A stretch of DNA of 55,792 bases from NCBI GenBank assembly GCA_031277095.1, contig JAISLU010000063.1:1-55792 (forward strand). Direction: 5' to 3'. Under the pieces are notes generated by a model. It was not told the DNA's origin. It was given only the letters and a program-made list of their open reading frames with translations, and searched no databases. Both the position numbers and the translations under genes were made by a program. Positions 41,247 through 50,632 of the stretch are shown in pieces; the first letter of the stretch is position 1, and every line of letters starts with the position of its first letter. The stretch is from Synergistaceae bacterium (GTDB taxonomy: Bacteria; Synergistota; Synergistia; Synergistales; Aminobacteriaceae).

Positions 41247-42575
41247 TTAACTGAAGGTGGACCAGGAGAAAGCGTCCAGGGCCTTTTCGTCCACGTCTTT
41301 TTGATATTGGATGCGCGGCATTCCCATCGTGACGATACCGGAGGCAGGGTCTACGGTGTATTCCCGCGCGTCGGCCTCCGGGTCCTCGCCGATCACGGTG
41401 TTGTCGGGAATGTAGTTGTGGGCGTCGATGACCGCGCGCTTGATGCGGCAGTTCCGCCCAATGACGACGCCTTGGCCGATGACGCTTTCTTCGATAAGGG
41501 AGCCCGGCTGAACCACACAGTTCCGCGACAAAACGGACCTGAACACCCGCGCCCCCAGTATCCGGCTTCCTTCGGCCAAAAGGGCCCGGTTGACGGCGCA
41601 GTCGTGCCCCTCCGACGGGTAGGAATAGGAAGGGGGGTCGGCAAAAGAAACGGTGCGGATCGGCCACATGGGGTTGTAGAGCGTCATCTCCGAGTCGTAG
41701 GACAGAAGCTCCATGTGGGCCTGCCAATAGGCCCGGATGGTTCCCACGTCGCGCCAGTAGGGTCTGTCGTCGCGCCACTGGTGCATTTTCTCGATCTCGC
41801 GGGTGGAGTGGGGCAGAACGTTGGTGGAAAAGTCGTAGGCGTAGACCCGGGCGTTCTGCTGCACCAGGCCGGGGATGATGTCGCGGCCGAAATCGTGGCT
41901 GGTGGGCTGCTGAGAGTCGTAAATCAGGGTTTCCTCGAGAACGTTGCGCTCGAAAATATAGTTGCCCATGGAAACGTAACAGAATCCCGGTTTGTCGAAA
42001 ATTTCCGGGGGCACGGCCGGTTTTTCGAGAAACTCCACGATGCGCCCTGACGCGTCGGTTCGGATGCAGCCGAACTGATGGGCTTCGGAGAGAGGAACCA
42101 CGTTGGCCGCCACGGTAACGTCCGCTTTCTGGGCGAGATGATAATCCAGCATCTGCCCCACATCCATTTTGTAGATGTGGTCCGCCGCGAAAATGCAAAT
42201 CTGATCGGCCTTGAAGAGGGAGACGAGGTGCAGATTCTGAAACACGGCGTCCGCCGTGCCCTGGAACCAATGCTCCCCCCTCCACATCTGCGCGGGAACC
42301 AGGGTCACGAAAAAGTCGCGCCCCCGCAGCGCGCCGCCGAACTGCCATCCCTGTTCGATGTGTTCGTTGAGGGACTGGCTTTTGAACTGGACGAGAACGT
42401 AAATGGCAAAAACACCGCTGTTGACGAGATTGGAAAGCGCAAAATCGATAATGCGGTATTTGGCTCCGAAATAAACGGCCGGTTTGGCCCGATAACGAGT
42501 CAAGGGCATCAAACGCTCGCCTTTGCCTCCTGCAAGAACGATCCCGAGAACCCTACCGTACTTTCCTCCGTACAT
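41247..42575 (-). CDS. glgC: glucose-1-phosphate adenylyltransferase
   Basis: ADP-glucose pyrophosphorylase, first step of glycogen synthesis, 442 residues. N-terminal 'GIVLAGGKGERLMPLTRYRAKPAV' holds the nucleotide-binding glycine loop and activating lysine region; 'YRIIDFALSNLVNSGVF' and 'ICIFAADHIYKMDVGQML' (metal/base site) follow, with the G1P lysine region 'GRIVEFLEKPAVPPEI'. The C-terminal left-handed beta-helix starts after about residue 300 ('CVVQPGSLIEESVIGQGVVIG'). It is the last gene of the malQ-glgP-glgA-glgC series. Confidence 0.95.
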   Translation of the reverse strand: MYGGKYGRVLGIVLAGGKGERLMPLTRYRAKPAVYFGAKYRIIDFALSNLVNSGVFAIYVLVQFKSQSLNEHIEQGWQFGGALRGRDFFVTLVPAQMWRGEHWFQGTADAVFQNLHLVSLFKADQICIFAADHIYKMDVGQMLDYHLAQKADVTVAANVVPLSEAHQFGCIRTDASGRIVEFLEKPAVPPEIFDKPGFCYVSMGNYIFERNVLEETLIYDSQQPTSHDFGRDIIPGLVQQNARVYAYDFSTNVLPHSTREIEKMHQWRDDRPYWRDVGTIRAYWQAHMELLSYDSEMTLYNPMWPIRTVSFADPPSYSYPSEGHDCAVNRALLAEGSRILGARVFRSVLSRNCVVQPGSLIEESVIGQGVVIGRNCRIKRAVIDAHNYIPDNTVIGEDPEADAREYTVDPASGIVTMGMPRIQYQKDVDEKALDAFSWSTFS

Positions 42576-42658
42576 GGTACCCTCTCTCCCGTCTGCGTCG
42601 AAACGAAATCATTGGATTGACCTCTGCCCGTTGCAATATTGTCGAACATAAAACATTT

Positions 42659-44209
42659 TTAGGAATGTCTCTCGAGAACGTTCCGGTACAGATCTTTGTA
42701 AAGCTGCGCCGACTTGTTCCAGGAAAAGTCCTCCTCCATCCCCCTCGTTCGTATTTTATTCCACGCCTTTGCGTTGGAGAATCTCTCGATGGCGCGGCAT
42801 AACGACCAAAGCATGCCCTGCGTGTCGTAGGTCAGAAAGGTGAATCCGTTGCCTCCCCCCTCCGAGTCCGCGTCCACCACGGTGTCGTGAAGGCCGCCCA
42901 CTTCCCGGACGACGGGAACGGTCCCGTAACGCATGGCGATCATCTGAGATAGGCCGCAGGGCTCGAAGAGAGAGGGCATCAGGTAGATGTCGCCCCCCGC
43001 GTAAAGAAGATGGGCAAGGGGTTCGTTATATCCCGGAAAAAAACAGACGGAATCTCTGTTCAGGGCGCTCATGTCCCTCAAAGCGTCCTCTATCCAGCGC
43101 TGGCCGCTGCCCAGGAAGATGAACTTCGCGCCCAAACTTTCGACCCTTTTCAAAGCGGGCAAAACGATGTCGAATCCCTTCTGCTCCACGAGGCGGGAAA
43201 CGCAGACCACCAGCGGCCCGCTGTAGGCGGGGTCGAAGTGGGTGTTCTTCAAAAGCTCTCTGCGGCACGCGGCCTTGCCGGTCATGGAGGCGGGGGAGTA
43301 GCATTCGGGAAGAAGAGGGTCTGTGGACGGGTTCCAGTACTCGGTGTCGAGGCCGTTCAAAATGCCGCTCAACTTGTGCCGCTGAGCGTAGAGTACGCCG
43401 GACAGGGCCTGAGTGGACTCGTAGGTCTGGATTTCCCAGGCGTAACGGGGCGAAACGGTGGTGACCGCGGCCGAGCTGACGATCGCGCCCTTCAAAAGGT
43501 TGACCTGCCCATAAAACTCCAGCTCCCACATGTTGAAGCAGGCGGGGTCCATGCCGGATTCGTCGAAAAAAGGACCCGGATGAAACATCCCTTGGTGCGC
43601 GACGTTGTGCAGCGTCAAAACGCTTTTCTGGGTTCCGTCCCGGAGCTGACGATGCCACGCCAGCGCGCAGGGCAGGTAGGCGCTTGTCCAGTCGTGGCAG
43701 TGAAAGACGTCGGGCGACCAGCCCACGGTTTTTTTCAGATCCAGGGCCTGGGCGCAAAAAACGGCGAAGGGGCGCACCGTCCAGGAATTGAGGTCCCAGG
43801 GATACATCTCCCCCCCGTAGTAATCCGACTCCAAAAAGTACACCGGCACTCCGTCTACATCCACACCATGCACCGCGGCGCTGGCCGTCTGCCACGCGTA
43901 GGATGCGCTCACCTGCCGGGGGAAGGTGGAAACCTTGTACCCCGCGTCCCGGATTTTTTGCATGACACCCGACCACATGGGCGTGACCACGCGAACATCC
44001 ACACCCTGTCCCCGCAAGGCCTTCGGCAGCGAACCCATCACGTCGCTCAGCCCCCCCACCTTGGAAAAAGGGGAAAATTCGACGCCCACAAAAAGAACTT
44101 TCACGTTGGGAGCCGTTGTACTGTGCGGCGTCGATTGCGGCGTCGAACGTGAATTTCCAGGTTTCGAGCGGGAATGCGAAGATTTGGACTTCTGCCGCCT
44201 CGGTGTCAT
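42659..44209 (-). CDS. glgA: glycogen synthase (ADP-glucose type, GT5)
   Basis: Transfers glucose from ADP-glucose to the growing alpha-1,4-glucan. The N-terminal K-x-G-G-L motif is in 'VEFSPFSKVGGLSDVMGSLP' and the C-terminal nucleotide region includes 'LVVCVSRLVEQKGFDIV' and 'LMPSLFEPCGLSQMIAMRYG' (E-x7-E-type pair). A Ser/Thr/Pro/Arg-rich N-terminal extension of about 34 residues (with STPQSTPHST) precedes the catalytic start and looks disordered; a later start could be real but no better ribosome site was found. It ends 83 nt before glgC and begins 11 nt after glgP. Confidence 0.93.
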   Translation of the reverse strand: MTPRRQKSKSSHSRSKPGNSRSTPQSTPHSTTAPNVKVLFVGVEFSPFSKVGGLSDVMGSLPKALRGQGVDVRVVTPMWSGVMQKIRDAGYKVSTFPRQVSASYAWQTASAAVHGVDVDGVPVYFLESDYYGGEMYPWDLNSWTVRPFAVFCAQALDLKKTVGWSPDVFHCHDWTSAYLPCALAWHRQLRDGTQKSVLTLHNVAHQGMFHPGPFFDESGMDPACFNMWELEFYGQVNLLKGAIVSSAAVTTVSPRYAWEIQTYESTQALSGVLYAQRHKLSGILNGLDTEYWNPSTDPLLPECYSPASMTGKAACRRELLKNTHFDPAYSGPLVVCVSRLVEQKGFDIVLPALKRVESLGAKFIFLGSGQRWIEDALRDMSALNRDSVCFFPGYNEPLAHLLYAGGDIYLMPSLFEPCGLSQMIAMRYGTVPVVREVGGLHDTVVDADSEGGGNGFTFLTYDTQGMLWSLCRAIERFSNAKAWNKIRTRGMEEDFSWNKSAQLYKDLYRNVLERHS

Positions 44210-44220
44210 GGCCTATCCGC

Positions 44221-45966
44221 CTACATGCCTCTGAAGTCGATGGAATAGGCTTTGGAAGCGTACTCGCGAACCACCCTGTGGGTGTTGAAAAACGATGCGT
44301 TGAGGGCGATGGTGTGCTGCATCATGCTCACCCATTTTTCGTGTTCGTCGTAATACGTGGGAATGATCTTCGTCTGGAGCTTCTCGTAGAGGTCGATGGC
44401 GTCCAGGGACTCGTCGTAGTGGTGGTCGTAATCGGACTGGCTGGGCTCGGGGCCGATGGACCAACCCGTCACGTCCTCGATCCAGCCCTCGATCCACCAG
44501 CCATCCAGGACGGAAAAATTCATGATGCCGTTCATGGTGCACTTCATGCCGCTGGTGCCGCTGGCTTCCCGGGGGCGCACAGGGGTGTTCAGCCACAGGT
44601 CCACGCCCTGAGTCAGCAAAGAGGCGATCTCCATGTTGTAGTTGTCCACGAAGACGATGGGAATGGTGTCCTCCAGTTCTTTCGCCGTTTTTTTGATCTT
44701 CTGGAGAACGGCTTTGCCGCCGTTGTCGTTGGGATGAGCCTTCCCGGCGAAGATGAATTGGAGCTTGCGGTTGCCCGCCACCTCTATGAACCGCTTGATG
44801 TTGGAAAAGAGCAGGTCGGCGCGCTTGTAGGTGGCGGCGCGGCGAGCGAACCCCAGGGTCAGGATTTCCGGGTCCAGTTGTTTGCCCGTACTCTCCAGCA
44901 CCCGGGCGAAAAGGCGCAGCTTGGAGGCCTGATGGGCCGACCATAGCTCCTTTTTGGGAATGGTCAAGGCCTGAACGAGACGTCCGGGATCCTGCTCCCA
45001 GCCGGGAATGTGTTTATTGTAAAGTTTGAGCATACCGGAACTCACCCAGGTGATGGGATGCACCCCGTTGGTCACCCAGTCCACGGTTTCCATCTTGAAC
45101 ATGGCGTTGCTGACCTCGGCGTGTTTTTTGGCGACGCCGTTGACGTAACGGCTGTAGCGCAGACCCAGGTCGGTCATGGACACCCCCGGCACGTCGGGCA
45201 TCATGCGCTTGATGGTGGAGAGCGCCTCGTCGGGGAAAGCGCGTTCGATGAGGCTGAACTCGAAATAGTCGTGACCCGCCGGCACGGGGGTGTGGGTGGT
45301 GAACACCACCTGTTCCCGGATCTTGTCGGGATCGTAGTACCCCTGCTCCCGCATCAGCTCCAGTGTGAGGAATCCCGCATGACCCTCGTTCAGGTGAAAG
45401 GTTTCTATGTTCATGTAGCCCAAATCCCGCAGCATCCGAAGCCCCCCCACCCCCAGAATGAACTCCTGGCAGAGGCGGTAGTTGTTGTCGCCTCCGTAGA
45501 GGTACCAGCAGAGCTTGCGGTCATCGGCGTGGTTGGGCTCGAAATCGGTGTCCAGAAAATAGACGGGCAGCGGATAGCCCGTAGAACCGATGATCTCGTA
45601 AACCCAAACGCCCACCTGAATTTCCCGCCCTTGGAGGGTCAGGGATATCCGGTTGGGAAGCAAAGTCAGCTCGTGAGAGGGGTTCCACTGAACGGGCTTT
45701 TCTTTTTGCCAGCCGTCGTTGTTGAACTCCTGCACGAAGTACCCTTTGCGGTAAAGCAGCGTGACACCCGCCATAGGAACGCCCAGGTCAGCCGCGCTCT
45801 TCAAAATGTCGCCCGCCAGAACCCCAAGTCCTCCAGAGTAGGTCGGGATGGACTCTTTCAAGCCCACCTCCATGGAAAAATAGGCGACGGGCCTGAACGC
45901 GGGATCGTTTTCCATCAGGCTTCTCAAAGAATTGCCCAAGTCGCTCCTATGAAGTCTTTGTATCAT
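44221..45966 (-). CDS. glgP: alpha-glucan phosphorylase (short GT35 form)
   Basis: Pyridoxal-phosphate-dependent enzyme removing glucose-1-phosphate from alpha-1,4-glucans. At 581 residues it is clearly shorter than muscle/E. coli GlgP (about 810-840) and belongs to the compact bacterial group. Key stretches: 'FSMEVGLKESIPTYSGGLGVLAGD', 'THTPVPAGHDYFEF', 'NGVHPITWVSSGM', 'AGKAHPNDNGGKAVLQKI' and the pyridoxal lysine in 'REASGTSGMKCTMNGI' near residue 467. The start ATG 45966 is followed by a poorly conserved leader. Position between malQ and glgA fits glycogen breakdown linked to synthesis. Confidence 0.92.
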   Translation of the reverse strand: MIQRLHRSDLGNSLRSLMENDPAFRPVAYFSMEVGLKESIPTYSGGLGVLAGDILKSAADLGVPMAGVTLLYRKGYFVQEFNNDGWQKEKPVQWNPSHELTLLPNRISLTLQGREIQVGVWVYEIIGSTGYPLPVYFLDTDFEPNHADDRKLCWYLYGGDNNYRLCQEFILGVGGLRMLRDLGYMNIETFHLNEGHAGFLTLELMREQGYYDPDKIREQVVFTTHTPVPAGHDYFEFSLIERAFPDEALSTIKRMMPDVPGVSMTDLGLRYSRYVNGVAKKHAEVSNAMFKMETVDWVTNGVHPITWVSSGMLKLYNKHIPGWEQDPGRLVQALTIPKKELWSAHQASKLRLFARVLESTGKQLDPEILTLGFARRAATYKRADLLFSNIKRFIEVAGNRKLQFIFAGKAHPNDNGGKAVLQKIKKTAKELEDTIPIVFVDNYNMEIASLLTQGVDLWLNTPVRPREASGTSGMKCTMNGIMNFSVLDGWWIEGWIEDVTGWSIGPEPSQSDYDHHYDESLDAIDLYEKLQTKIIPTYYDEHEKWVSMMQHTIALNASFFNTHRVVREYASKAYSIDFRGM

Positions 45967-46088
45967 ATCTCGAAAAACTCCTTTCCCGGTTTCCCCGGTC
46001 AGGGGACGTTATCGTGCGGCGTTAAAATTTAAATTTGCACAACAATTTAGAATCAACAACTTGAAATTATCTCATAAATTAAATTTTT

Positions 46089-47612
46089 TTACGACGATCT
46101 GTTCTCCGGCTCCGACAGGTGGGAACAGCGGCCGTAAAGGCTGACGATGGTTCGAATATGGGCCGCCAACTCCTTCGTGGTCTGGCCCGGCGTCATGCGC
46201 CACTCCCAGTTTCCGCTGGGGGTGGAAGGGACGTTGATCCTCGCCTCCGCCCCCAGTTCCAGATAGTCCTGCATGGGAACGACGGCCGTCTCGGCCACGG
46301 AGGACATCGCCATGCGGATCATGTCCCCCGCGATGGTGTCGCGGGTGATCTCCTTGCCCAGGTAGAGGATCAGGTTGGAGATTTCCCTGGAGGTCCCCTC
46401 TTTTTCGAACCATCCGATGGACGTGTTGTTGTCGTGGGTTCCCGTGTAGACCACGTTGCCGGGCGTGTGGTTGTGGGGCGCGTAGGGGTTCTTGGCCGGG
46501 TCACCGAAGGCAAAGTGCAGAACCAGCATTCCGGCAAGCCCCATGCTCTTCCGGGCGGTCTCGATTCCGGCGGTGAGAAGCCCCAGGTTTTCGGCCCAGA
46601 AGGGCCTGTCGGGGAACTCCCAGCACAGGCGCTCGAAAAAACGTTCGTGAGGCGTGCCGCGCCAGCATCCTTTTTCGGCGGTCACGGAGCCCGCCGGCAG
46701 CGACCAATAGCCGATCAGCCCCCGAAAATGATCGATCCTGATTTTATGAAAGAGGGTCAAGAGGTGGCGCAGGCGGTCCATCCACCATTGAAACCCCTCG
46801 GACTCCATGACGTCCCACCGGTAAAGGGGATTTCCCCAGAGCTGTCCCGTCTCGCTGTAATAGTCCGGGGGGACGCCCGCGATGAAAACGGGTTTCAGAT
46901 GGTCGTCCAGCTCGAAAAGATGGGGGTTCGCCCACACGTCGGCGCTGTCCAGGGTGACGTAAATGGGCATGTCGCCCACCAGTTCGATGCCGAATTCGTC
47001 GAGACACTCCCGCAGGGCCGCCATCTGGGAATGGAAAACGAACTGGACGAAACGATGGTACTCCACTTCGTCCCGATGAGTCTCCCAGGTTTTGTGCAGC
47101 GCCTCATGGTGGCGGTATTTGAGTTCTTCCGGCCAGTCGTACCAGGCTTTACCCCCCTGCAGATCCTTGAGGGCGGCGAAAAAACTGTAGGGTTCCAGCC
47201 AATGGCGGTTGGCGGAAAAAAAATTTTCGTACTCGGTCTGCTGGCCCGCTTTTTTGAAGTTCGCCCACGCCTGGCGCAAAAAGTTGTCCTTGACAGTGCG
47301 CACCCGGTTGTAGTTCACCCGTCCCTGAGGGAGGGACGGGGCCCTTGCCAGGTCCTCCGGGTTCAGAAGTCCCCCGGCGGCCATGACCTCCAGGCTGATG
47401 AGCAAAGGGTTGCCCGCAAAAGCCGAGGGCGGGCTGTAAGGTGAATTGCCGCTTCCGCTGTCGACCGCCGTCAAGGGCAGGACCTGCCATATCCTCTGCC
47501 CGGCATCTTTCAGGAACTCGGCAAATCGGGTCGCTTCCGGCCCCAGGTCCCCTATTCCATGTTTCGAAGGCAAAGAACTCACAGGCAGAAGTATTCCGCT
47601 TTTACGCACCAT
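46089..47612 (-). CDS. malQ: 4-alpha-glucanotransferase (amylomaltase, GH77)
   Basis: Disproportionates maltodextrins so GlgP can continue. 507 residues, full family length. The start 'SGILLPVSSLPSKHGIGDLGP' and 'QVLPLTAVDSGSGNSPYSPPSAFAGNPLL' are typical. Catalytic residues: nucleophile Asp in 'KIRIDHFRGLIGYW' near residue 292, acid/base Glu in 'FWAENLGLL' near 338, and the stabilising Asp in 'VYTGTHDNNTSIGWF' near 394. First gene of the glycogen series; a TACAAT sits upstream on the minus strand near 47693 but no firm -35. Confidence 0.94.
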   Translation of the reverse strand: MVRKSGILLPVSSLPSKHGIGDLGPEATRFAEFLKDAGQRIWQVLPLTAVDSGSGNSPYSPPSAFAGNPLLISLEVMAAGGLLNPEDLARAPSLPQGRVNYNRVRTVKDNFLRQAWANFKKAGQQTEYENFFSANRHWLEPYSFFAALKDLQGGKAWYDWPEELKYRHHEALHKTWETHRDEVEYHRFVQFVFHSQMAALRECLDEFGIELVGDMPIYVTLDSADVWANPHLFELDDHLKPVFIAGVPPDYYSETGQLWGNPLYRWDVMESEGFQWWMDRLRHLLTLFHKIRIDHFRGLIGYWSLPAGSVTAEKGCWRGTPHERFFERLCWEFPDRPFWAENLGLLTAGIETARKSMGLAGMLVLHFAFGDPAKNPYAPHNHTPGNVVYTGTHDNNTSIGWFEKEGTSREISNLILYLGKEITRDTIAGDMIRMAMSSVAETAVVPMQDYLELGAEARINVPSTPSGNWEWRMTPGQTTKELAAHIRTIVSLYGRCSHLSEPENRSS

Positions 47613-47696
47613 CGAGACTCATCTCCTGTCGGCCTGCCGCACAAATCGCCGCAATAAAAAATATTTCTGCGACTTACTTCGTTTTATTGTATCACT

Positions 47697-49334
47697 TCAA
47701 TTGCCGTCTTTGACGCCGTCGCCCCTGTAAGTCACCCGCCCGCCGCAGAACGTCATCGCCACGCCGATGCGCCAGAGGTCCGCAGGGGGAATCAAAAAGG
47801 GGTCCTGCTCCAGAACCGTCAGGTCGGCATCGCGACCCGGAGCGATTTCTCCCCGTCTTTTTTCGTTGCCGCCGTGCCACGCGCCGCCCCAGGTGTAGAG
47901 AGAAATGGCCTCGGCAACCGAGAGTTTTTCCTCGGGTATCCAGCCTCCTTCAGGGCTTCCGGCCTGACTTTGGCGCGTGACGGCCGCGTGAACGCCGTCC
48001 AGGGGCCGCAGGCTTTCGATGGGGGCGTCCGAGCCGGCGGACAAGGCAATGCCTTTGCGCAGCATGGTTTTCCAGCGATAACTCCGCGAGGCCCAGGCTC
48101 GGCCCAGGTGTTCCACGGCCATTTCGCGGTCGGAGGGGGCGAAACAGGGCTGAATCGCCGCGCCCACGTGAAGGGCTTTCATTCGATCGAGCTGGCGGTC
48201 GTCGGCGATTTGGGCGTGGACGATTTGATGGCGGATGATCCCCGGGCTGGCGGCTTGGGCGTTTTCGAAGGCGTTCAGGCACATTTCCAAAGCCCCGTCG
48301 CCGATGGCGTGCGCGGCCACCTGCATTCCGGAGGAGTGGGCGATGAAAATCAGCTCGTTCAGCTCGTTCTGTTCAAACATGGCGACCCCCCGCTCTCCCG
48401 GCGCGTCTCTGTAGTCCTCCTGCAAAAACGCCGTGCGCCCGCCCAAAGAGCCGTCGGTGATGAGCTTGAGGGGTCCGATCTGGTAAAACGGGGTCCCGTC
48501 CCCCGTGCGCCATCCTTCGGACAAAAAATCCACCAGCAGCTCCCGCTTGGGAAGCATGATCTGCTGGCGGACGCGAAAGGGCAGCTTCCCGTCCCCCTCG
48601 GCCTCGGTGTAAAAATGGATGGCGCGCCGGAAGTCGAAGTTGAACATGCCCACATCGTCCGTGTTCAGGTGAGTCAGGCCGAAACTCGCAACATGGGGCC
48701 CGTATTTTTCCAGAAGGCGGCGCATGTCGTCGTCATCGAGTCTGGGAATGGAGCGGTAGGCGTATCGGATTGCCCCTTCGCTGAGGACCCCGTCGGGTTT
48801 CCCGTCGTCTCCGATCCCGACGACGCCCCCCTCGACGCGGGTGTCCGCGGTGATGCCCGCCATTTGCAGGGCCGCGGTGTTGAGCACGGCGACGTGGCCG
48901 CAGATCCGCGTCAGGATGACGGGATTGCGGGGAGAGATGTCGTCCAGGTCGTGACGGTTGGGGACCCTCTCCATGTTGGCGTCGTTCCAGCCTCGCCCCC
49001 GGTACCATCCTCCATTGGGCACGCAAGCTCCCCGAGACTCGATGTGGGTTCTCAGGGACGTCTTGAGCTCCTCGATGGACCGGCAGGCCCGCAGGTCCAA
49101 AAGCTCCTGGGACTCCGCCCAAGCCATAAAGTGCATGTGAGAATCCCCGAAGCCCGGGAACACGGATCGTCCTTTCAGGTCGAAGACCTCCCTGTCCCCC
49201 CCCGTGCCGGAGCGCGGAGCGATCGCGTAATTCGTCCCCAGCTCCGCTATACGCCCCCCCTCCATGAGAAGAGCTTCCCTGACCCCCAGAGGGGTGTGTA
49301 TGCGCCCGTTGACGAGCGCAATCTTTTTATCCAT
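47697..49334 (-). CDS. YtcJ-type amidohydrolase (amidohydrolase family 3)
   Basis: A 545-residue metal-dependent hydrolase. The N-terminal sandwich 'KIALVNGRIHTPLGVREALLMEGGRIAELG' leads to 'FPGFGDSHMHFMAWAESQELLDL' (H-x-H). A metal/substrate segment 'LKLITDGSLGGRTAFLQEDY', histidines in 'GMQVAAHAIGDGALE' and 'IIRHQIVHAQIADD', and the catalytic Asp in 'ALSAGSDAPIESLRPL' follow. The end 'GEIAPGRDADLTVLEQDPF' is typical. Family members have unclear natural substrates. GGAGG precedes ATG 49334. The gap up to the FAH-family gene (49335-49450) has repeated ACTCTTTACTC-type units on the plus strand. Confidence 0.88.
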   Translation of the reverse strand: MDKKIALVNGRIHTPLGVREALLMEGGRIAELGTNYAIAPRSGTGGDREVFDLKGRSVFPGFGDSHMHFMAWAESQELLDLRACRSIEELKTSLRTHIESRGACVPNGGWYRGRGWNDANMERVPNRHDLDDISPRNPVILTRICGHVAVLNTAALQMAGITADTRVEGGVVGIGDDGKPDGVLSEGAIRYAYRSIPRLDDDDMRRLLEKYGPHVASFGLTHLNTDDVGMFNFDFRRAIHFYTEAEGDGKLPFRVRQQIMLPKRELLVDFLSEGWRTGDGTPFYQIGPLKLITDGSLGGRTAFLQEDYRDAPGERGVAMFEQNELNELIFIAHSSGMQVAAHAIGDGALEMCLNAFENAQAASPGIIRHQIVHAQIADDRQLDRMKALHVGAAIQPCFAPSDREMAVEHLGRAWASRSYRWKTMLRKGIALSAGSDAPIESLRPLDGVHAAVTRQSQAGSPEGGWIPEEKLSVAEAISLYTWGGAWHGGNEKRRGEIAPGRDADLTVLEQDPFLIPPADLWRIGVAMTFCGGRVTYRGDGVKDGN

Positions 49335-49450
49335 GCACAGCCTCCTGATAAAATAATATTTCGATTATAACGTAATTTTCTCTTAATTTTCGAGCTTCGC
49401 TCCTCTTCTTAGCTCCTCTTTACCCACTCTTTACTCACTCTTCACTCCTT

Positions 49451-50245
49451 TTACTCCTCGATGAAAGGGTTCTTCAAGGCGCTTACGCCGTCGATGGAGA
49501 TCTCTACGCTGTCTCCCGGTTTGACGGGCCCGACGCCGCTGGGGGTTCCCGTGGCGATAACGTCGCCGGCCTCGAGGGTCGCGAAACGGCTGAGGTGAGA
49601 GATGACCTCGGCCACGGAGAAGATCATGTCCCCAAAGTGACTTTTCTGGACGATGGCCCCGTTCAGCCGCGTCGTCAGTGTGGTTGCCTTCGGCAGCTCC
49701 TGGGTGAGCAGCAGGACGGAGCCGAAGGGGCCGAAGGTGTCGAAGCCCTTGGCCCGAATCCACTGGCCGTCTTTTTTCTGCAGCACCCGGGCGGAGACGT
49801 CGTTGAAGCAGGAGTACCCCAGGACGTAGTCCAAGGCCTTGCTTTCGTCCACGTTTTTACACCCTCTGCCGATGACGACGGCAAGCTCTCCCTCGTAGTC
49901 CACCCGCCCCGTCCAAGAGGGGATCTTCACGGGCTCCCCGTGAGCCACGAGGCAGGTCCGGGGTTTCATGAACACGCAGGGTTCATCCGGCACCTCCATC
50001 TTCGACTCTTTGGCGTGTTCCAGGTAGTTCAAGCCGATGCACCAGATCTTTACGGGATCGATGGGGGTTTTGAACTTCAGGGCCGAAATTTCGCGCTTCT
50101 CCCCCGTGGGGTTCAAGTTCTCGTCCAGCAGCTCCGCGGTCTCCCCCAATACCCGTCCCCACCGAACGCCGCCGCCCTCCGAGACGCGCACCAGCCGTGT
50201 TCCTTCTTCCAGTTTCCTTATATTCGTCCAGACATCATCCGCCAT
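49451..50245 (-). CDS. fumarylacetoacetate hydrolase (FAH) family protein
   Basis: A 264-residue FAH-fold enzyme, a metal-dependent hydrolase, decarboxylase or isomerase of beta-keto acids. Markers: 'IWCIGLNYLEHAKESKMEVPDEP', 'VFMKPRTCLVAHGEPV', 'VDYEGELAVVIGRGCKNV' with metal-binding E-x-E, 'GYSCFNDVSARVLQKKDGQW', and the end 'GDVIATGTPSGVGPVKPGDSVEISIDG'. ATG 50245 has GGAGG 10 nt upstream; the open frame continues further upstream through foreign sequence (the toxin fragment), so the earlier start is rejected. Its first 12 codons and ribosome site are repeated 387 bp upstream. Likely substrates are aromatic or sugar-derived keto acids. Confidence 0.9.
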   Translation of the reverse strand: MADDVWTNIRKLEEGTRLVRVSEGGGVRWGRVLGETAELLDENLNPTGEKREISALKFKTPIDPVKIWCIGLNYLEHAKESKMEVPDEPCVFMKPRTCLVAHGEPVKIPSWTGRVDYEGELAVVIGRGCKNVDESKALDYVLGYSCFNDVSARVLQKKDGQWIRAKGFDTFGPFGSVLLLTQELPKATTLTTRLNGAIVQKSHFGDMIFSVAEVISHLSRFATLEAGDVIATGTPSGVGPVKPGDSVEISIDGVSALKNPFIEE

Positions 50246-50274
50246 AGTATGGCCCTCCTCGAATTTATTTTTCC
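50211..50274. repeat. 64-bp direct repeat, copy 1 (FAH gene 5' end)
   Basis: The start codon, ribosome site and first 12 codons of the FAH-family gene. The same 64 bp with one mismatch occurs at 50598-50661, an offset of exactly 387 bp. Confidence 0.95.
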
Positions 50275-50318
50275 CATTTAAGACAACGGGTTGAACCACG
50301 GTATACGCACGGTTTGCC

Positions 50319-50477
50319 TCAAAGGCGTGGAATGATTTCAATATACGAAATATGCTTAAAATGGCCATCGAATGTCGCCAGTGACAGTCCATAAGCGTGA
50401 GAAACAGCCGCAATCCACAAGTCGTTCTCGGGGATCGTGAATCCCTTTCTTTTTAAATCAAATTTGATGGTGCCATA
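50319..50477 (-). pseudogene. C-terminal fragment of a VapC-type PIN-domain toxin
   Basis: A 52-residue frame ending in TGA matches the end of PIN toxins: 'FTIPENDLWIAAVSHAYGLSLATFDGHFKHI'. It keeps the E-N-D-L-W-I-A-A helix and the T-x-D-x-H-F end but lacks the N-terminal half with the first catalytic Asp, so it is dead. It overlaps, in another frame, the antitoxin remnant just upstream. Confidence 0.8.
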
Positions 50478-50632
50478 GGATTCCACTCATTCAAATCAAC
50501 ACGCTGGGTATCCTGTAAAATTGCTTCGATTTCTGCGCAACTCTCGTTCGACAAGGCACCCGCATAACGTAAATATGCTTTTCCACTCTGCTGTCCAAGT
50601 TTCCTGATATTCGTCCAGACATCATCCGCCAT
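50453..50632 (-). pseudogene. chimeric ORF: FAH-gene start fused in frame to an antitoxin C-terminus
   Basis: From ATG 50632 (with the duplicated ribosome site) the frame gives the first 12 residues of the FAH protein (MADDVWTNIRKL) and then continues as 'GQQSGKAYLRYAGALSNES' and 'LQDTQRVDLNEW', which resembles the end of VapB-like antitoxins, for 59 residues. The antitoxin N-terminus with its DNA-binding domain is absent. Expression is possible because start and ribosome site are complete. Confidence 0.7.

Noticed and set aside
45990-46080. Third copy of the GC-rich dispersed repeat near the glgP start
   Set aside because: Only the short stretch GGTCAGGGGAC is shared; the rest of the element is missing.
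50246-50413. Upstream extension of the FAH-family protein by 56 residues
   Set aside because: It translates toxin-fragment DNA in the wrong frame; ATG 50245 has the ribosome site and the conserved beginning.
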